NCBI GenBank assembly: GCA_964390545.1
Contig: CAYMJV010000011.1
Span: 1-48,918 of the forward strand
Source of the DNA: CAYMJV01 sp964390545
GTDB taxonomy: Bacteria > Desulfobacterota > BSN033 > UBA1163
Direction: 5' to 3'
DNA: 48,918 nucleotides
Shown here: positions 24,003 to 32,558 of the stretch, one piece after another
Position numbering within the stretch: position 1 is the stretch's first letter
Layout of the letters: the number at the start of each line of letters is the position of its first letter
Notes under the pieces: generated by a model
Told to the model about the DNA's origin: nothing
What the model saw: the letters and a program-made list of their open reading frames with translations, nothing else
Databases searched by the model: none
Position numbers and translations under genes: made by a program

Positions 24003-25109
24003 ATGGTTGAATTACAGCAATTACTTGAGAGTGTGATTGAGAAGAAGGCTTCTGACTTACACATCACAACAGGATCGCCTCCTCAATTCCGAATCAATGG
24101 GAAATTGACGACCTTTGACCCAGTAGGCCTCACGGCCACGGATACCAAAAGGCTCTGTTACAGCGTATTGACGGATGCGCAACGACACAAATTTGAAGAA
24201 GATTGGGAACTGGATTTCTCCTTTGGAGTAAAAGGACTGAGCCGATTTAGAGGAAACATCTATATGCAACGGGGAGCCGTGGCCGGAGCCTTCCGGGCCA
24301 TCTCCTTTGACATCCTCAATTTTTCCGAATTAGGCATTCCTGCCGTTGTCAATGAGTTGATTAAGAAACCGAAGGGCCTTGTCCTCGTCACCGGTCCAAC
24401 CGGAACAGGAAAGTCGACCACCTTGGCTGCCATGATTGACAAAATCAATAACGAAAAGAATGATCATATTGTAACCATTGAAGACCCCATTGAATACCTT
24501 CACCGTCATAAGAAATGCATTGTCAACCAAAGGGAGGTAAACTCCGATACGAAAAGCTTTGGTGCGGCTCTCAGGCATATCCTCAGGCAGGATCCTGACA
24601 TCATCCTCATCGGTGAGATGAGGGATTTGGAGACGATCGAGGCTGCCCTCATCTGCGCCGAGACAGGTCATCTCACCTTTGCCACCTTGCATACCAACTC
24701 CTGTGTCGAAACCATCAACCGCATCATCGATGTTTTCCCTCCCTTCCAGCAGACACAGATTCGAACCCAGCTCTCCTTCGTCCTGGAAGGGGTCATGGCT
24801 CAACAGCTCATTCCCAAGGTCGGAGGAAAAGGACGGGCCCTGGCCATGGAGGTCATGATTCCCAACCCTGCCATCCGTAACCTAATTCGAGAGGAAAAAC
24901 TTCAACAGATCTATTCACAGATGCAGGTGGGGCAGACGAAATTCGGTATGCAGACTATGAACCAGGCTCTCCTCCAGCTGGTTGAGCGCCATATCATTTC
25001 GCTGGAGGATGCCATGGATCGAAGCCACAACCTTGATGAATTTAAACAAATGCTCGGCAACTCTCCTGCCCTCAATGTGAAAAGGGATAGGCCTGCGAAA
25101 ACGGCCTAA
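24003..25109 (+). CDS. pilT: Type IV pilus retraction ATPase
   Basis: 368 residues. Walker A GPTGTGKST (residues 131-139), Asp box TIEDPIEYLH, Walker B RQDPDIILIGEMRDLET and His box GHLTFATLHTNS are in family order, and the C-terminal region has the AIRNLIREEKLQQIYSQMQ helix (the conserved AIRNLIRE motif needed for retraction). The protein powers pilus disassembly. It begins 76 bp after pilB with a strong AGGAGGGG ribosome binding site. Confidence 0.97.
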   Translation: MVELQQLLESVIEKKASDLHITTGSPPQFRINGKLTTFDPVGLTATDTKRLCYSVLTDAQRHKFEEDWELDFSFGVKGLSRFRGNIYMQRGAVAGAFRAISFDILNFSELGIPAVVNELIKKPKGLVLVTGPTGTGKSTTLAAMIDKINNEKNDHIVTIEDPIEYLHRHKKCIVNQREVNSDTKSFGAALRHILRQDPDIILIGEMRDLETIEAALICAETGHLTFATLHTNSCVETINRIIDVFPPFQQTQIRTQLSFVLEGVMAQQLIPKVGGKGRALAMEVMIPNPAIRNLIREEKLQQIYSQMQVGQTKFGMQTMNQALLQLVERHIISLEDAMDRSHNLDEFKQMLGNSPALNVKRDRPAKTA

Positions 25110-25132
25110 ATTTTCTAAGGAAGGAATGAATT

Positions 25133-26338
25133 ATGCCAATTTATAAATATGAAGGAAAGACGATGAAGGGGCAGATCAAAAAGGGTGATTTCGAAGCTCC
25201 CGATGAGGGAGCGGTTCGCGTCTATCTCAGACAACAAAATATCATCCCCATTAAGATCACTCCGAAGGGAAAGGAGATTAAGTTCTCCTTTCCCTTCAAG
25301 AAAAAAGTCCAACAGCGGGCTATCGCTGTTTTTACACGCCAGCTGGCCACCATGATTGATGCCGGCTTGCCTCTTGTTCAATCGCTAGAAATCCTGTCCG
25401 TCCAACAAGAACAAAAACTGTTCAAGGATATTATCCGGGAGATCAGAGAGGATGTGGAGAGTGGGTCTACCTTCGCAGGCGCCCTCAAAAAACACCCGGC
25501 CGCTTTCGACGACCTGTATACAAACTTAGTCGTCGCTGGCGAGGAAGGGGGTATTTTAGATAATATTTTACTCCGCTTAGCAGGTTATATTGAAAAGGCA
25601 GAGGCCCTGAAAAAGAAGGTGAAATCGGCAATGGTCTATCCTACCACCATTATCGGGGTAGCCGTCATCGTTGTCATGATCTTGATGATCTTCGTCATCC
25701 CTGTCTTCGAAAGTATGTTCAAGGGAGCAGGACAAAGCTTACCCCTCCCTACCCTCATCGTGATGGGTATAAGTAAAATCATCCAGAAATATGTGTACAT
25801 TGTGGTTCCGGTTGTTATCCTTCTTTTCTACCTGCTTCGCCGATGGCACAAGACCGAAAATGGGAGGGCGATCATCGACCGTCTTCTCTTGAAAAGTCCC
25901 GTTTTGGGCACCCTCTTGCAGAAAATTGCCGTGGCTCGCTTCTCTCGAACCTTGGGGACACTGGTGAGCAGTGGGGTTCCGATCTTGGACGGTTTAAGTA
26001 TCGTTTCAAAAACCTCCGGGAACAAAAGCATCGAAACGGCAATCCTGAACGCGAGAAACAGTATTCGTGAAGGTGAAACCATCGCAGAACCTTTGGGTCG
26101 TAGCGGGATGTTCCCGCCCATGGTGATCCAAATGATCTCTGTTGGTGAATCCACGGGTGCCTTGGACTCCATGCTTTCCAAAATTGCCGATTTTTACGAA
26201 GAAGAAGTGGATGTGGCCGTGGGAAACCTGACCTCCCTTCTTGAACCCTTCCTGATGATGTTTTTAGGCATTGTGATCGGAGGGGTGGTCATCGCCATGT
26301 ACCTCCCGATCTTCCAGATGGCCGGTGCGGTAGGCTAA
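25133..26338 (+). CDS. pilC: Type IV pilus inner-membrane platform protein
   Basis: 401 residues of the GspF/PilC family. Two repeated cytoplasmic T2SSF domains (about residues 68-190 and 271-393) carry FTRQLATMIDAGLPLVQSLEIL and FSRTLGTLVSSGVPILDGLSIV, each followed by VGEEGGILD- or VGESTGALD-like motifs (VAGEEGGILDNIL; ISVGESTGALDSML). Three membrane spans separate and end them. It links the pilin stack to the PilB and PilT motors. Spacing to pilT is 23 bp. Length is normal. Confidence 0.96.
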   Translation: MPIYKYEGKTMKGQIKKGDFEAPDEGAVRVYLRQQNIIPIKITPKGKEIKFSFPFKKKVQQRAIAVFTRQLATMIDAGLPLVQSLEILSVQQEQKLFKDIIREIREDVESGSTFAGALKKHPAAFDDLYTNLVVAGEEGGILDNILLRLAGYIEKAEALKKKVKSAMVYPTTIIGVAVIVVMILMIFVIPVFESMFKGAGQSLPLPTLIVMGISKIIQKYVYIVVPVVILLFYLLRRWHKTENGRAIIDRLLLKSPVLGTLLQKIAVARFSRTLGTLVSSGVPILDGLSIVSKTSGNKSIETAILNARNSIREGETIAEPLGRSGMFPPMVIQMISVGESTGALDSMLSKIADFYEEEVDVAVGNLTSLLEPFLMMFLGIVIGGVVIAMYLPIFQMAGAVG

Positions 26339-26373
26339 TCTGTCCAGTGAGAGGCACCAGCGGGTGGATTTGG

Positions 26374-28089
26374 ATGGAACCCCCTTCAATCCTGACCTTC
26401 GAAACTGATCAAAAAATGTCTAAACACGTGAAGGGCTTGATGCTATGCCGCATCATCATCCTCACCCTTCTGCTGGCCATTACTTTCCTCTTTCAGATCT
26501 CTGAGAGAAAATATTTTTTCATCTCTCTTACCAACCAGTTCTATTATTTCATTAGCGTTTTCTATCTTGTCACCATCATCTATGCCCTGGTATTAAGAAA
26601 AATAAAAAACCTCCGTCGGTTCACGCTCATCCAAATGATCGTCGACCATCTCTTCATCACCGGGCTTATCTATTTCACAGGGGGGAAGGAAAGTTTTTTC
26701 CCCCTCACCTACATATTCTCTATTATTGGAACCAGCATCATCTTTTATAAACGGGGAGCCTTTTTCTCAGCCTCTCTCTCGTCTTTTCTTTTCGGCCTCC
26801 TTTTATTGCTCCAGCTTCACCGTTGGATCAATCCCCTGAGTCAACTTTCTCTCTATGACGCAAGCCAAACCTTCTACACCCTGATCCTCTATATGGCTGC
26901 GTTTTATATCGTCGCCTTTCTGAGCAGCACCATCTCGGAAGAACTGAAAAAGAAAAAGAAGGAGCTGATCCAGAAGCAGGAAGATTACAACCAGCTAGAG
27001 ACCTTCAACCGCAACATCATCCAGAGCCTGGACAGCGGCCTTCTGACCATTGACCTCAACGGAAAGATCAATTTCTGTAATCGGACCGCGGAGAAGATCC
27101 TCAATCTGAATGGAGAGGGTTCAAAGGACGTCTCCGTCTACGATCTTTTTCCGAGAATCAATGATGTAATTCACGCCATTTATAAGAGGAAGGAAGAAGA
27201 AGTTCCTCTCGATTACCAGCGGTATGAAACCTTTTTTACTGACTCCAAAGGGAAAAAGATTCATCTGGGGTTTTCCATCTCTCCTCTAACGAATCCGGAA
27301 GGGGCTTCGATCGGCCACACCTTGATTTTCCAGGACATCACCAGATTTAAAGAGATGGAAGAACAGATGAAACGCGTGGATAAGATGGCCGCGGTGGGCT
27401 TGCTTGCCGCAGGAATGGCCCACGAAATCAGAAATCCACTGGCTTCGCTCAGCGGTTCGATTCAGATGTTGAAATCAGAACTGGTATTGGATGAATCACA
27501 GAAGCACCTCATGGACATTACCCTTAGAGAATCGGAAAGGCTGAATGCTCTGATTACCGACTTTTTGCTCTTTGCCCACCCTCCCCAAACGCATAAAATG
27601 CCTTGGGAGATTTCGAAGCTCCTTGAGGAGACCATCGACCTGCTGACCCATTCCCCCGTGTTCCACGATGGGATCCACGTTATCCGTTCTCAGCCTTATG
27701 AGGAAATCAAAGCAATGATTGATTCGGATCAGATGAAACAAGTCTTTTGGAACCTCCTGATCAATGCAGCCCAAGCCATGTCAAATGGAGGAGACATTCG
27801 TGTTCACATTGAGAAAGGGCGGGACTCTCTCGGGGGAAAAAACGTCCCATGGATCTTCCTTAGCAAGGGGAAAGAATGGGTCAGGATCTCCATCGCCGAC
27901 TCCGGGCAGGGGATCCCTCCTGGAGAAAAAGAGAAAATCTTCGAACCCTTTTTTACCACCAAGGAGGGAGGAACGGGATTAGGCCTTTCCATCGTCCATA
28001 AAATCATAGAAAATCACAATGGGGTCATCAAAGTGGAAAGCGACGTGGGCAAGGGTTCCACCTTTACCATTTTCTTACCTGCAGATTAA
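26374..28089 (+). CDS. pilS: Sensor histidine kinase of the pilus cluster (PilS type)
   Basis: 571 residues from the ATG at 26374; a longer frame begins at 26347. Six hydrophobic spans in the first 200 residues form a membrane sensor domain, followed by a short coiled linker, a PAS domain (NIIQSLDSGLLTIDLNGKINFCNRTAEKIL) and the kinase core. The phosphoacceptor His lies in GMAHEIRNPLASLSGS, with N box NLLINAAQAMSNGG, and G boxes DSGQGIPPG and GGTGLGLSIVHKI. It should phosphorylate PilR, encoded 14 bp downstream. The six-span PilS layout is typical of type IV pilin regulation. Confidence 0.9.
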   Translation: MEPPSILTFETDQKMSKHVKGLMLCRIIILTLLLAITFLFQISERKYFFISLTNQFYYFISVFYLVTIIYALVLRKIKNLRRFTLIQMIVDHLFITGLIYFTGGKESFFPLTYIFSIIGTSIIFYKRGAFFSASLSSFLFGLLLLLQLHRWINPLSQLSLYDASQTFYTLILYMAAFYIVAFLSSTISEELKKKKKELIQKQEDYNQLETFNRNIIQSLDSGLLTIDLNGKINFCNRTAEKILNLNGEGSKDVSVYDLFPRINDVIHAIYKRKEEEVPLDYQRYETFFTDSKGKKIHLGFSISPLTNPEGASIGHTLIFQDITRFKEMEEQMKRVDKMAAVGLLAAGMAHEIRNPLASLSGSIQMLKSELVLDESQKHLMDITLRESERLNALITDFLLFAHPPQTHKMPWEISKLLEETIDLLTHSPVFHDGIHVIRSQPYEEIKAMIDSDQMKQVFWNLLINAAQAMSNGGDIRVHIEKGRDSLGGKNVPWIFLSKGKEWVRISIADSGQGIPPGEKEKIFEPFFTTKEGGTGLGLSIVHKIIENHNGVIKVESDVGKGSTFTIFLPAD

Positions 28090-28103
28090 CGAAGGGAAGA
28101 GAC

Positions 28104-29495
28104 ATGTTCAAAGAAAAAATTTTGGTGGCGGATGATGAACAAAGCATGAGGGAATTCTTAGACATCATGCTGAAAAAAGAAGGGTACAAAGTGTCACTGG
28201 CCTCCCATGGGGAAGAGGTTTTGAAACTGGCGGAAAGGGATATCTTCGATTTGATTCTCATGGATATCCGCATGCCCAAGTTAGATGGGATTTCCGTCCT
28301 GAAGAAGCTCAAGACCCTTTCACCCGAAACGATTGTGATCATGATCACCGCCTATGCCTCCGCCGACACAGCGATCAAGGCCATGAAAGAAGGGGCCTAT
28401 GACTATGTCACAAAACCATTTAAGGTCGATGAGATCAAGTTGATTATTAAAAATGCTCTGGAAAAAAAGAACCTCCAAAAGGAAAACACCCTGCTCAAGC
28501 AAGTGGTCAGGGACCGATACCACTTCAATAACATCCTTGGACAATGCCCGAACATGTTAGCCCTTTACGATCTGTTGGAGAAGGTCGCTCCCACAAAAAC
28601 GAACATCCTGATTACAGGAGAAAGCGGGACGGGCAAGGAATTGGTTGCAAAAGCGATTCATTACAACAGCCCGAGGAAGGATAAACCCTTCGTGACCCTG
28701 AATTGTGGTGCGATTCCCGAATCCCTCATTGAGAGTGAACTGTTTGGGCATATGAAGGGGGCCTTTACCGATGCCATTGCGACCAAAAAAGGGCTCTTTG
28801 AAATGGCTGACGAGGGAACGATCTTTTTGGATGAGATCAGCGAGCTCCCTCTCCTGATGCAGGTCAAATTACTTCGTGTCCTGCAGGATAAGGAGTTCAA
28901 ACGAGTAGGGGGCACCGAGGACATCCGAGTGGACGTTCGAATTATTTCAGCCACGAATAAAGATTTGGAAGAGGCCGTCAGAGAGAAGCGATTTCGAGAA
29001 GACTTATTCTACCGACTCAATGTGATTCAAATCAAACTCCCTCCGTTAAGGGACAGAAGAGAAGACATTTCTCTTCTGGCCATGCATTTTTTGAAAAAAT
29101 ATGCGGAAGAGTTGAACAAAAATATAGCGGTGATCTCTCCCGAAGCCCTTCGCATTTTATTGAATTATGATTTTCCGGGGAATGTCCGTGAACTTCAAAA
29201 CATTATCGAAAGGGCCGTGGCTTTGGAGAACACCCCGGAGCTCACTCCACAGAATCTCAGTTCCTACCTCGAACAACAACCCCTCATGAAGAAAAACCTA
29301 TTTGATCTCGAAATCCCGAGCGAAGGAATCGACCTTGAAAAAGTGGTGGAAGAACTCGAGAGGAACCTCTTGGTTAAGGCTTTGGATAGAACCAAAGGGA
29401 TCAAAAAGAAGGCCGCTGATCTTCTCCGTATTAATTTCCGCTCGATGCGCTATCGATTAGAGAAATATGGACTGAATCAAGAGGCCGATTCCTAA
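28104..29495 (+). CDS. pilR: Sigma-54-dependent response regulator (PilR / NtrC family)
   Basis: 463 residues. The receiver domain carries the phosphoacceptor Asp54 (LILMDIRMPKLDG) and the conserved Lys in VTKPF. The AAA+ domain has Walker A GESGTGKE (172-179) and Walker B GTIFLDEISEL, then sensor I SATNKDLE and sensor II NVRELQNIIE. The sigma-54 contact loop reads GAFTDA (219-224) instead of the usual GAFTGA, an Asp in place of the second Gly. A Fis-type helix-turn-helix (GIKKKAADLLRINFRSMRYRL) ends the protein. Together with PilS and the sigma-54 site before pilB it probably controls pilus genes. Confidence 0.92.
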   Translation: MFKEKILVADDEQSMREFLDIMLKKEGYKVSLASHGEEVLKLAERDIFDLILMDIRMPKLDGISVLKKLKTLSPETIVIMITAYASADTAIKAMKEGAYDYVTKPFKVDEIKLIIKNALEKKNLQKENTLLKQVVRDRYHFNNILGQCPNMLALYDLLEKVAPTKTNILITGESGTGKELVAKAIHYNSPRKDKPFVTLNCGAIPESLIESELFGHMKGAFTDAIATKKGLFEMADEGTIFLDEISELPLLMQVKLLRVLQDKEFKRVGGTEDIRVDVRIISATNKDLEEAVREKRFREDLFYRLNVIQIKLPPLRDRREDISLLAMHFLKKYAEELNKNIAVISPEALRILLNYDFPGNVRELQNIIERAVALENTPELTPQNLSSYLEQQPLMKKNLFDLEIPSEGIDLEKVVEELERNLLVKALDRTKGIKKKAADLLRINFRSMRYRLEKYGLNQEADS

Positions 29496-29499
29496 TCGA

Positions 29500-29540
29500 G
29501 CCTGCGCGAAGCCCCGCCTTGGCGGGACGAAGGCAGGTGC
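29500..29540. terminator. Nested hairpin between convergent pilR and mutL
   Basis: CCTGC-GCGAAG-CCCCGCC-TT-GGCGGGAC-GAAG-GCAGG forms an outer and an inner stem. It lies in the 59-bp space between two convergent genes, so it may end both transcripts, although no T-tract is obvious. Confidence 0.45.
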
Positions 29541-29554
29541 CTGGGATTTGGTGC

Positions 29555-31306
29555 TTATCCCTTCCTTTTGAACTGTCTGGCCAATTCCTCTGGGGAGATG
29601 ACGAAGAAAACTGGCCTTCCATGGGGACACGTGAGTGAGTGATGAAAGGGATGGAGCGCTCCCACCAATCCCTCCATTTCTTCCCTCCTCAGAACAAAAT
29701 TCGCTCTTATGGCTGAATGGCAGGCCAAGCTCACCAGCATCCTATGAATCGCTTCCCTCCCCTTCCCCTCCCTTTTCACGAAGGATAATTCCTCAAGGAA
29801 CTCCCGAACCATCCCTTTAGGATCAAAGGGCTCTGTGAGCTTGGGGATGGTCCGAATGGCAACCATCCTTTCTCCAATCGCATCGATTTCAAACCCCATT
29901 GACTCAACCTCTTCAAGATAGGACATCAACACGAAGGACTCTTCAGTGGATAACTCCATGGGGATGGGGATGAGTAGTTTTTCGGCTGGGATGGAACCTA
30001 TTTCATGATCCTTCTTATATTTTTCATAAAGAAGTCTCTCGTGAGCTGCGTGCTGATCAATCAAGATCAACCCCTCTGCTCCTTCACAAAGAATATAAGT
30101 GGCCTGCACTTGCCCCAAAATGCGAAAAGGGGTTTTCCGCTCCACCTCCCACTCAGGCGTCCATGCCTCTCTCACGACGGTAACAGCCTCCCCGTCCCCT
30201 CCGACCAATGGCAACGGAATGGGATAGGGTTTTGTCGATCCTAACGAAGGAAATTCCTTGAGGGAGGGCGGCTGGCCCATTCCATCCCCCACATCCTCTC
30301 GTTTCTTCAGAGACCCGGGAGAAGCCAAGGCTGAAGAGAGGGCACCCTGTACCATTCGAAAGATTCTATCAGGATCTTTAAATTTCACCTCCGCCTTGGT
30401 CGGATGAACATTCACATCGATGGCAGAAGGAGGAAGGGTCACGAATAAGATCACCACAGGAAATTTCCCTCCGGGGATGACATGACGGTAGGCTTCAAGA
30501 ATGGCTTTATAAATTATTCGGTCCTTGATGAACCGCCGATTGACATACAGATAAATCCCGTCTCCATTTCCCTTTGAAAAAGAGGGAAGGCTGGCGAACC
30601 CTCTGAGATGGGTTTCTCCTTCCTCGAATTCAATGGGTTGAAGATGGCCATAAATCTCTCTTCCCAAGATGGCTTCGACCCGAACCCTAGGAGAATCTGT
30701 CTTCAGATATTCATACAGGATTCGGCCTTCATGAACGAATTTAAAGGACACGGACGGATGGGCCAGGCTCAACCGAAGAAAATGATTTAAGGAATGGCGT
30801 AATTCGGTTTGGATCGATTTGACGAACTTCCTTTTGACGGGGATATTGTAGAAGAGATTTTTTACCTCCACCTCTGTCCCAACGGGGCAACCCACCTCCG
30901 TGGTGCTCCTGATCTTCCCCCCCTCACAGAGCAGTTGCGTACCACTCATGGAGCGAGGAACTCGCGTCTTGATGGTCATTTGCGAAACCGCTGCAATGCT
31001 GGGGAGGGCCTCCCCTCGAAATCCTAAGGTGTGAATCGCAAAGAGGTCTTCAGACCTCTGAATCTTGCTGGTGGCATATCGCTGAAGGGCCACGGGGACA
31101 TCTTCGGGATCGATCCCCTCGCCGTCATCCAAGACACGGATGAGCTGGAGGCCTCCTGCTTTTAACTCCACTGCAATCTTGGAAGCCCCAGCATCGAGGG
31201 CATTTTCCATCAGCTCCTTCACGACCGACGCAGGCCTTTCAATCACCTCTCCCGCCGCAATGGCTTGGGCCACGGACTCCGGTAAGATCTGAATCTTTCT
31301 TGGCAT
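29555..31306 (-). CDS. mutL: DNA mismatch repair protein MutL with endonuclease motif
   Basis: 583 residues. The N-terminal GHKL ATPase shows VAQAIAAGEVIERPASVVKEL, NALDAGAS, DDGEGI and TLGFRGEALPSIA. The C-terminal domain keeps the nicking-endonuclease motif DQHAAHERLLYE (DQHA-x2-E-x4-E) and the supporting LACHSAIRAN and CPHGRP motifs. It therefore belongs to the endonuclease-type MutL of bacteria without Dam/MutH-directed repair. The linker (about residues 330-390) is rich in Pro and Gly. It is the last gene of the guaB-to-mutL series, separated from accA by a repeat. Confidence 0.96.
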   Translation of the reverse strand: MPRKIQILPESVAQAIAAGEVIERPASVVKELMENALDAGASKIAVELKAGGLQLIRVLDDGEGIDPEDVPVALQRYATSKIQRSEDLFAIHTLGFRGEALPSIAAVSQMTIKTRVPRSMSGTQLLCEGGKIRSTTEVGCPVGTEVEVKNLFYNIPVKRKFVKSIQTELRHSLNHFLRLSLAHPSVSFKFVHEGRILYEYLKTDSPRVRVEAILGREIYGHLQPIEFEEGETHLRGFASLPSFSKGNGDGIYLYVNRRFIKDRIIYKAILEAYRHVIPGGKFPVVILFVTLPPSAIDVNVHPTKAEVKFKDPDRIFRMVQGALSSALASPGSLKKREDVGDGMGQPPSLKEFPSLGSTKPYPIPLPLVGGDGEAVTVVREAWTPEWEVERKTPFRILGQVQATYILCEGAEGLILIDQHAAHERLLYEKYKKDHEIGSIPAEKLLIPIPMELSTEESFVLMSYLEEVESMGFEIDAIGERMVAIRTIPKLTEPFDPKGMVREFLEELSFVKREGKGREAIHRMLVSLACHSAIRANFVLRREEMEGLVGALHPFHHSLTCPHGRPVFFVISPEELARQFKRKG

Positions 31307-31353
31307 AGTTTAGATCGTTATGGTCTCGTAAAAAATCTAAGAAGGCTATTTTC

Positions 31354-31467
31354 TGTCATTCCTGCGCAAGCAGGAATCCAGTCTTTTTAGGTATTTAGAA
31401 TTCTTCTGGATTCCCGTTTTCACGCCTGCGCGCTGAAGCGCTACGGCGCGCAAGCACGGGAATGACA
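31354..31467. repeat. Dispersed inverted repeat, TGTCATTCC family, copy 2
   Basis: The ends read TGTCATTCCTGC and CACGGGAATGACA, with the same inner GAATCCAG and CTGGATTC pair as the copy at 12275-12408 and a GCGC-rich hairpin. It fills the middle of the 271-bp space between accA and mutL (31307-31577), where no gene is seen. Confidence 0.75.
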
Positions 31468-31577
31468 CCTTTTTACGAATTCATCAGATCGTGGAAGCTG
31501 GGAAGCAACAAGTAGATCATATGACGGTTTATGAGTTCGACCTCATTGATTGAACCGTTCGGTCCACTGCCTACCTG

Positions 31578-32546
31578 CTACCCTCCACCCTCGTCTATAA
31601 AACTCCCCATCTTCCTAAACTTCTCGTAGCGAAGTTTCAATAAGTCATCCAGATCCATCTTTTCTAAATCACTTAAATGGCGACCGATGGCCTCTCTTAA
31701 ATCCTCAGCCACTTTTTGGGGATTCCGATGGGCTCCGCCCAGGGGCTCCTTAACGATTTCATCGATGACTCCCAGTCGATACAAATCGGTGGCGGTCAAT
31801 TTTAACGATTCGGCAGCGACCTTTCCCTTTCCGCCATCCTTCCAAAGGATGGCCGCACATCCCTCTGGAGAGATGACGGAATAGATAGAATATTCCAGCA
31901 TCAATATCCGATCGCCAATCCCGATGGCCAAGGCTCCTCCGCTCCCTCCTTCCCCGATCACGGTGGCGATGATCGGTGTGCGGAGCAACATCATCCTTCT
32001 CAGATTTCTGGCGATGGCTCCGGCCTGCCCCCTTTCTTCCGCTCCCACTCCTGGAAAAGCGCCGGGAGTGTCGATCATGGTGAGAATGGGTTTTCTAAAG
32101 ACCTCAGCCATGTTCATCAACCTCAGAGCCTTCCGATATCCTTCCGGGTGGGGCATCCCGAAATTTCGATAGGCCATTTCCTTTGCATCGGCTCCTTTCT
32201 GATGCCCGATCACGACAACCGATCTTCCGTTAAATTGAGAAATCCCTCCCATGATGGCAGGATCATCCCCATAGTTTCGATCGCCGTGAAGTTCGATGAA
32301 ATCTTGAAATATCCCTTGAATATAATGGGAGGTCTTCGGTCGGTCGATATGCCGGGCCAGCTGAGTAATTTGCCATCCGGTCAAATTGGAAAATATTTCT
32401 TTCTGCAAGCGATGGAGCTTCTCTTCTAAATTCTTCAAATGGTCATCCAAATGGAACGGTCTTCCACTTGAAAATCGCTTCAGATGTTCGATCTCTCTTT
32501 CAAGATCAACGAGGGGTTTCTCAAAATCAAGATAATGCTTCACCAT
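31578..32546 (-). CDS. accA: Acetyl-CoA carboxylase carboxyltransferase subunit alpha
   Basis: 322 residues, the usual length. A helical N-terminus (LDFEKPLVDLEREIEHLK) precedes the crotonase-fold core with GDRNYGDDPAIMGGI, PEGYRKALRLMNMAE, IDTPGAFPGVGAEERGQ and IGEGGSGGALAIGIGDRILMLE, where the Gly-Gly pairs form the oxyanion hole for carboxybiotin. With AccD (not in the window) it transfers CO2 to acetyl-CoA for fatty acid synthesis. It follows dnaE by 12 bp with a good ribosome binding site; the dnaE-accA order is conserved in many proteobacteria, including E. coli. Confidence 0.97.
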   Translation of the reverse strand: MVKHYLDFEKPLVDLEREIEHLKRFSSGRPFHLDDHLKNLEEKLHRLQKEIFSNLTGWQITQLARHIDRPKTSHYIQGIFQDFIELHGDRNYGDDPAIMGGISQFNGRSVVVIGHQKGADAKEMAYRNFGMPHPEGYRKALRLMNMAEVFRKPILTMIDTPGAFPGVGAEERGQAGAIARNLRRMMLLRTPIIATVIGEGGSGGALAIGIGDRILMLEYSIYSVISPEGCAAILWKDGGKGKVAAESLKLTATDLYRLGVIDEIVKEPLGGAHRNPQKVAEDLREAIGRHLSDLEKMDLDDLLKLRYEKFRKMGSFIDEGGG

Positions 32547-32558
32547 AGAGATCCTTTT

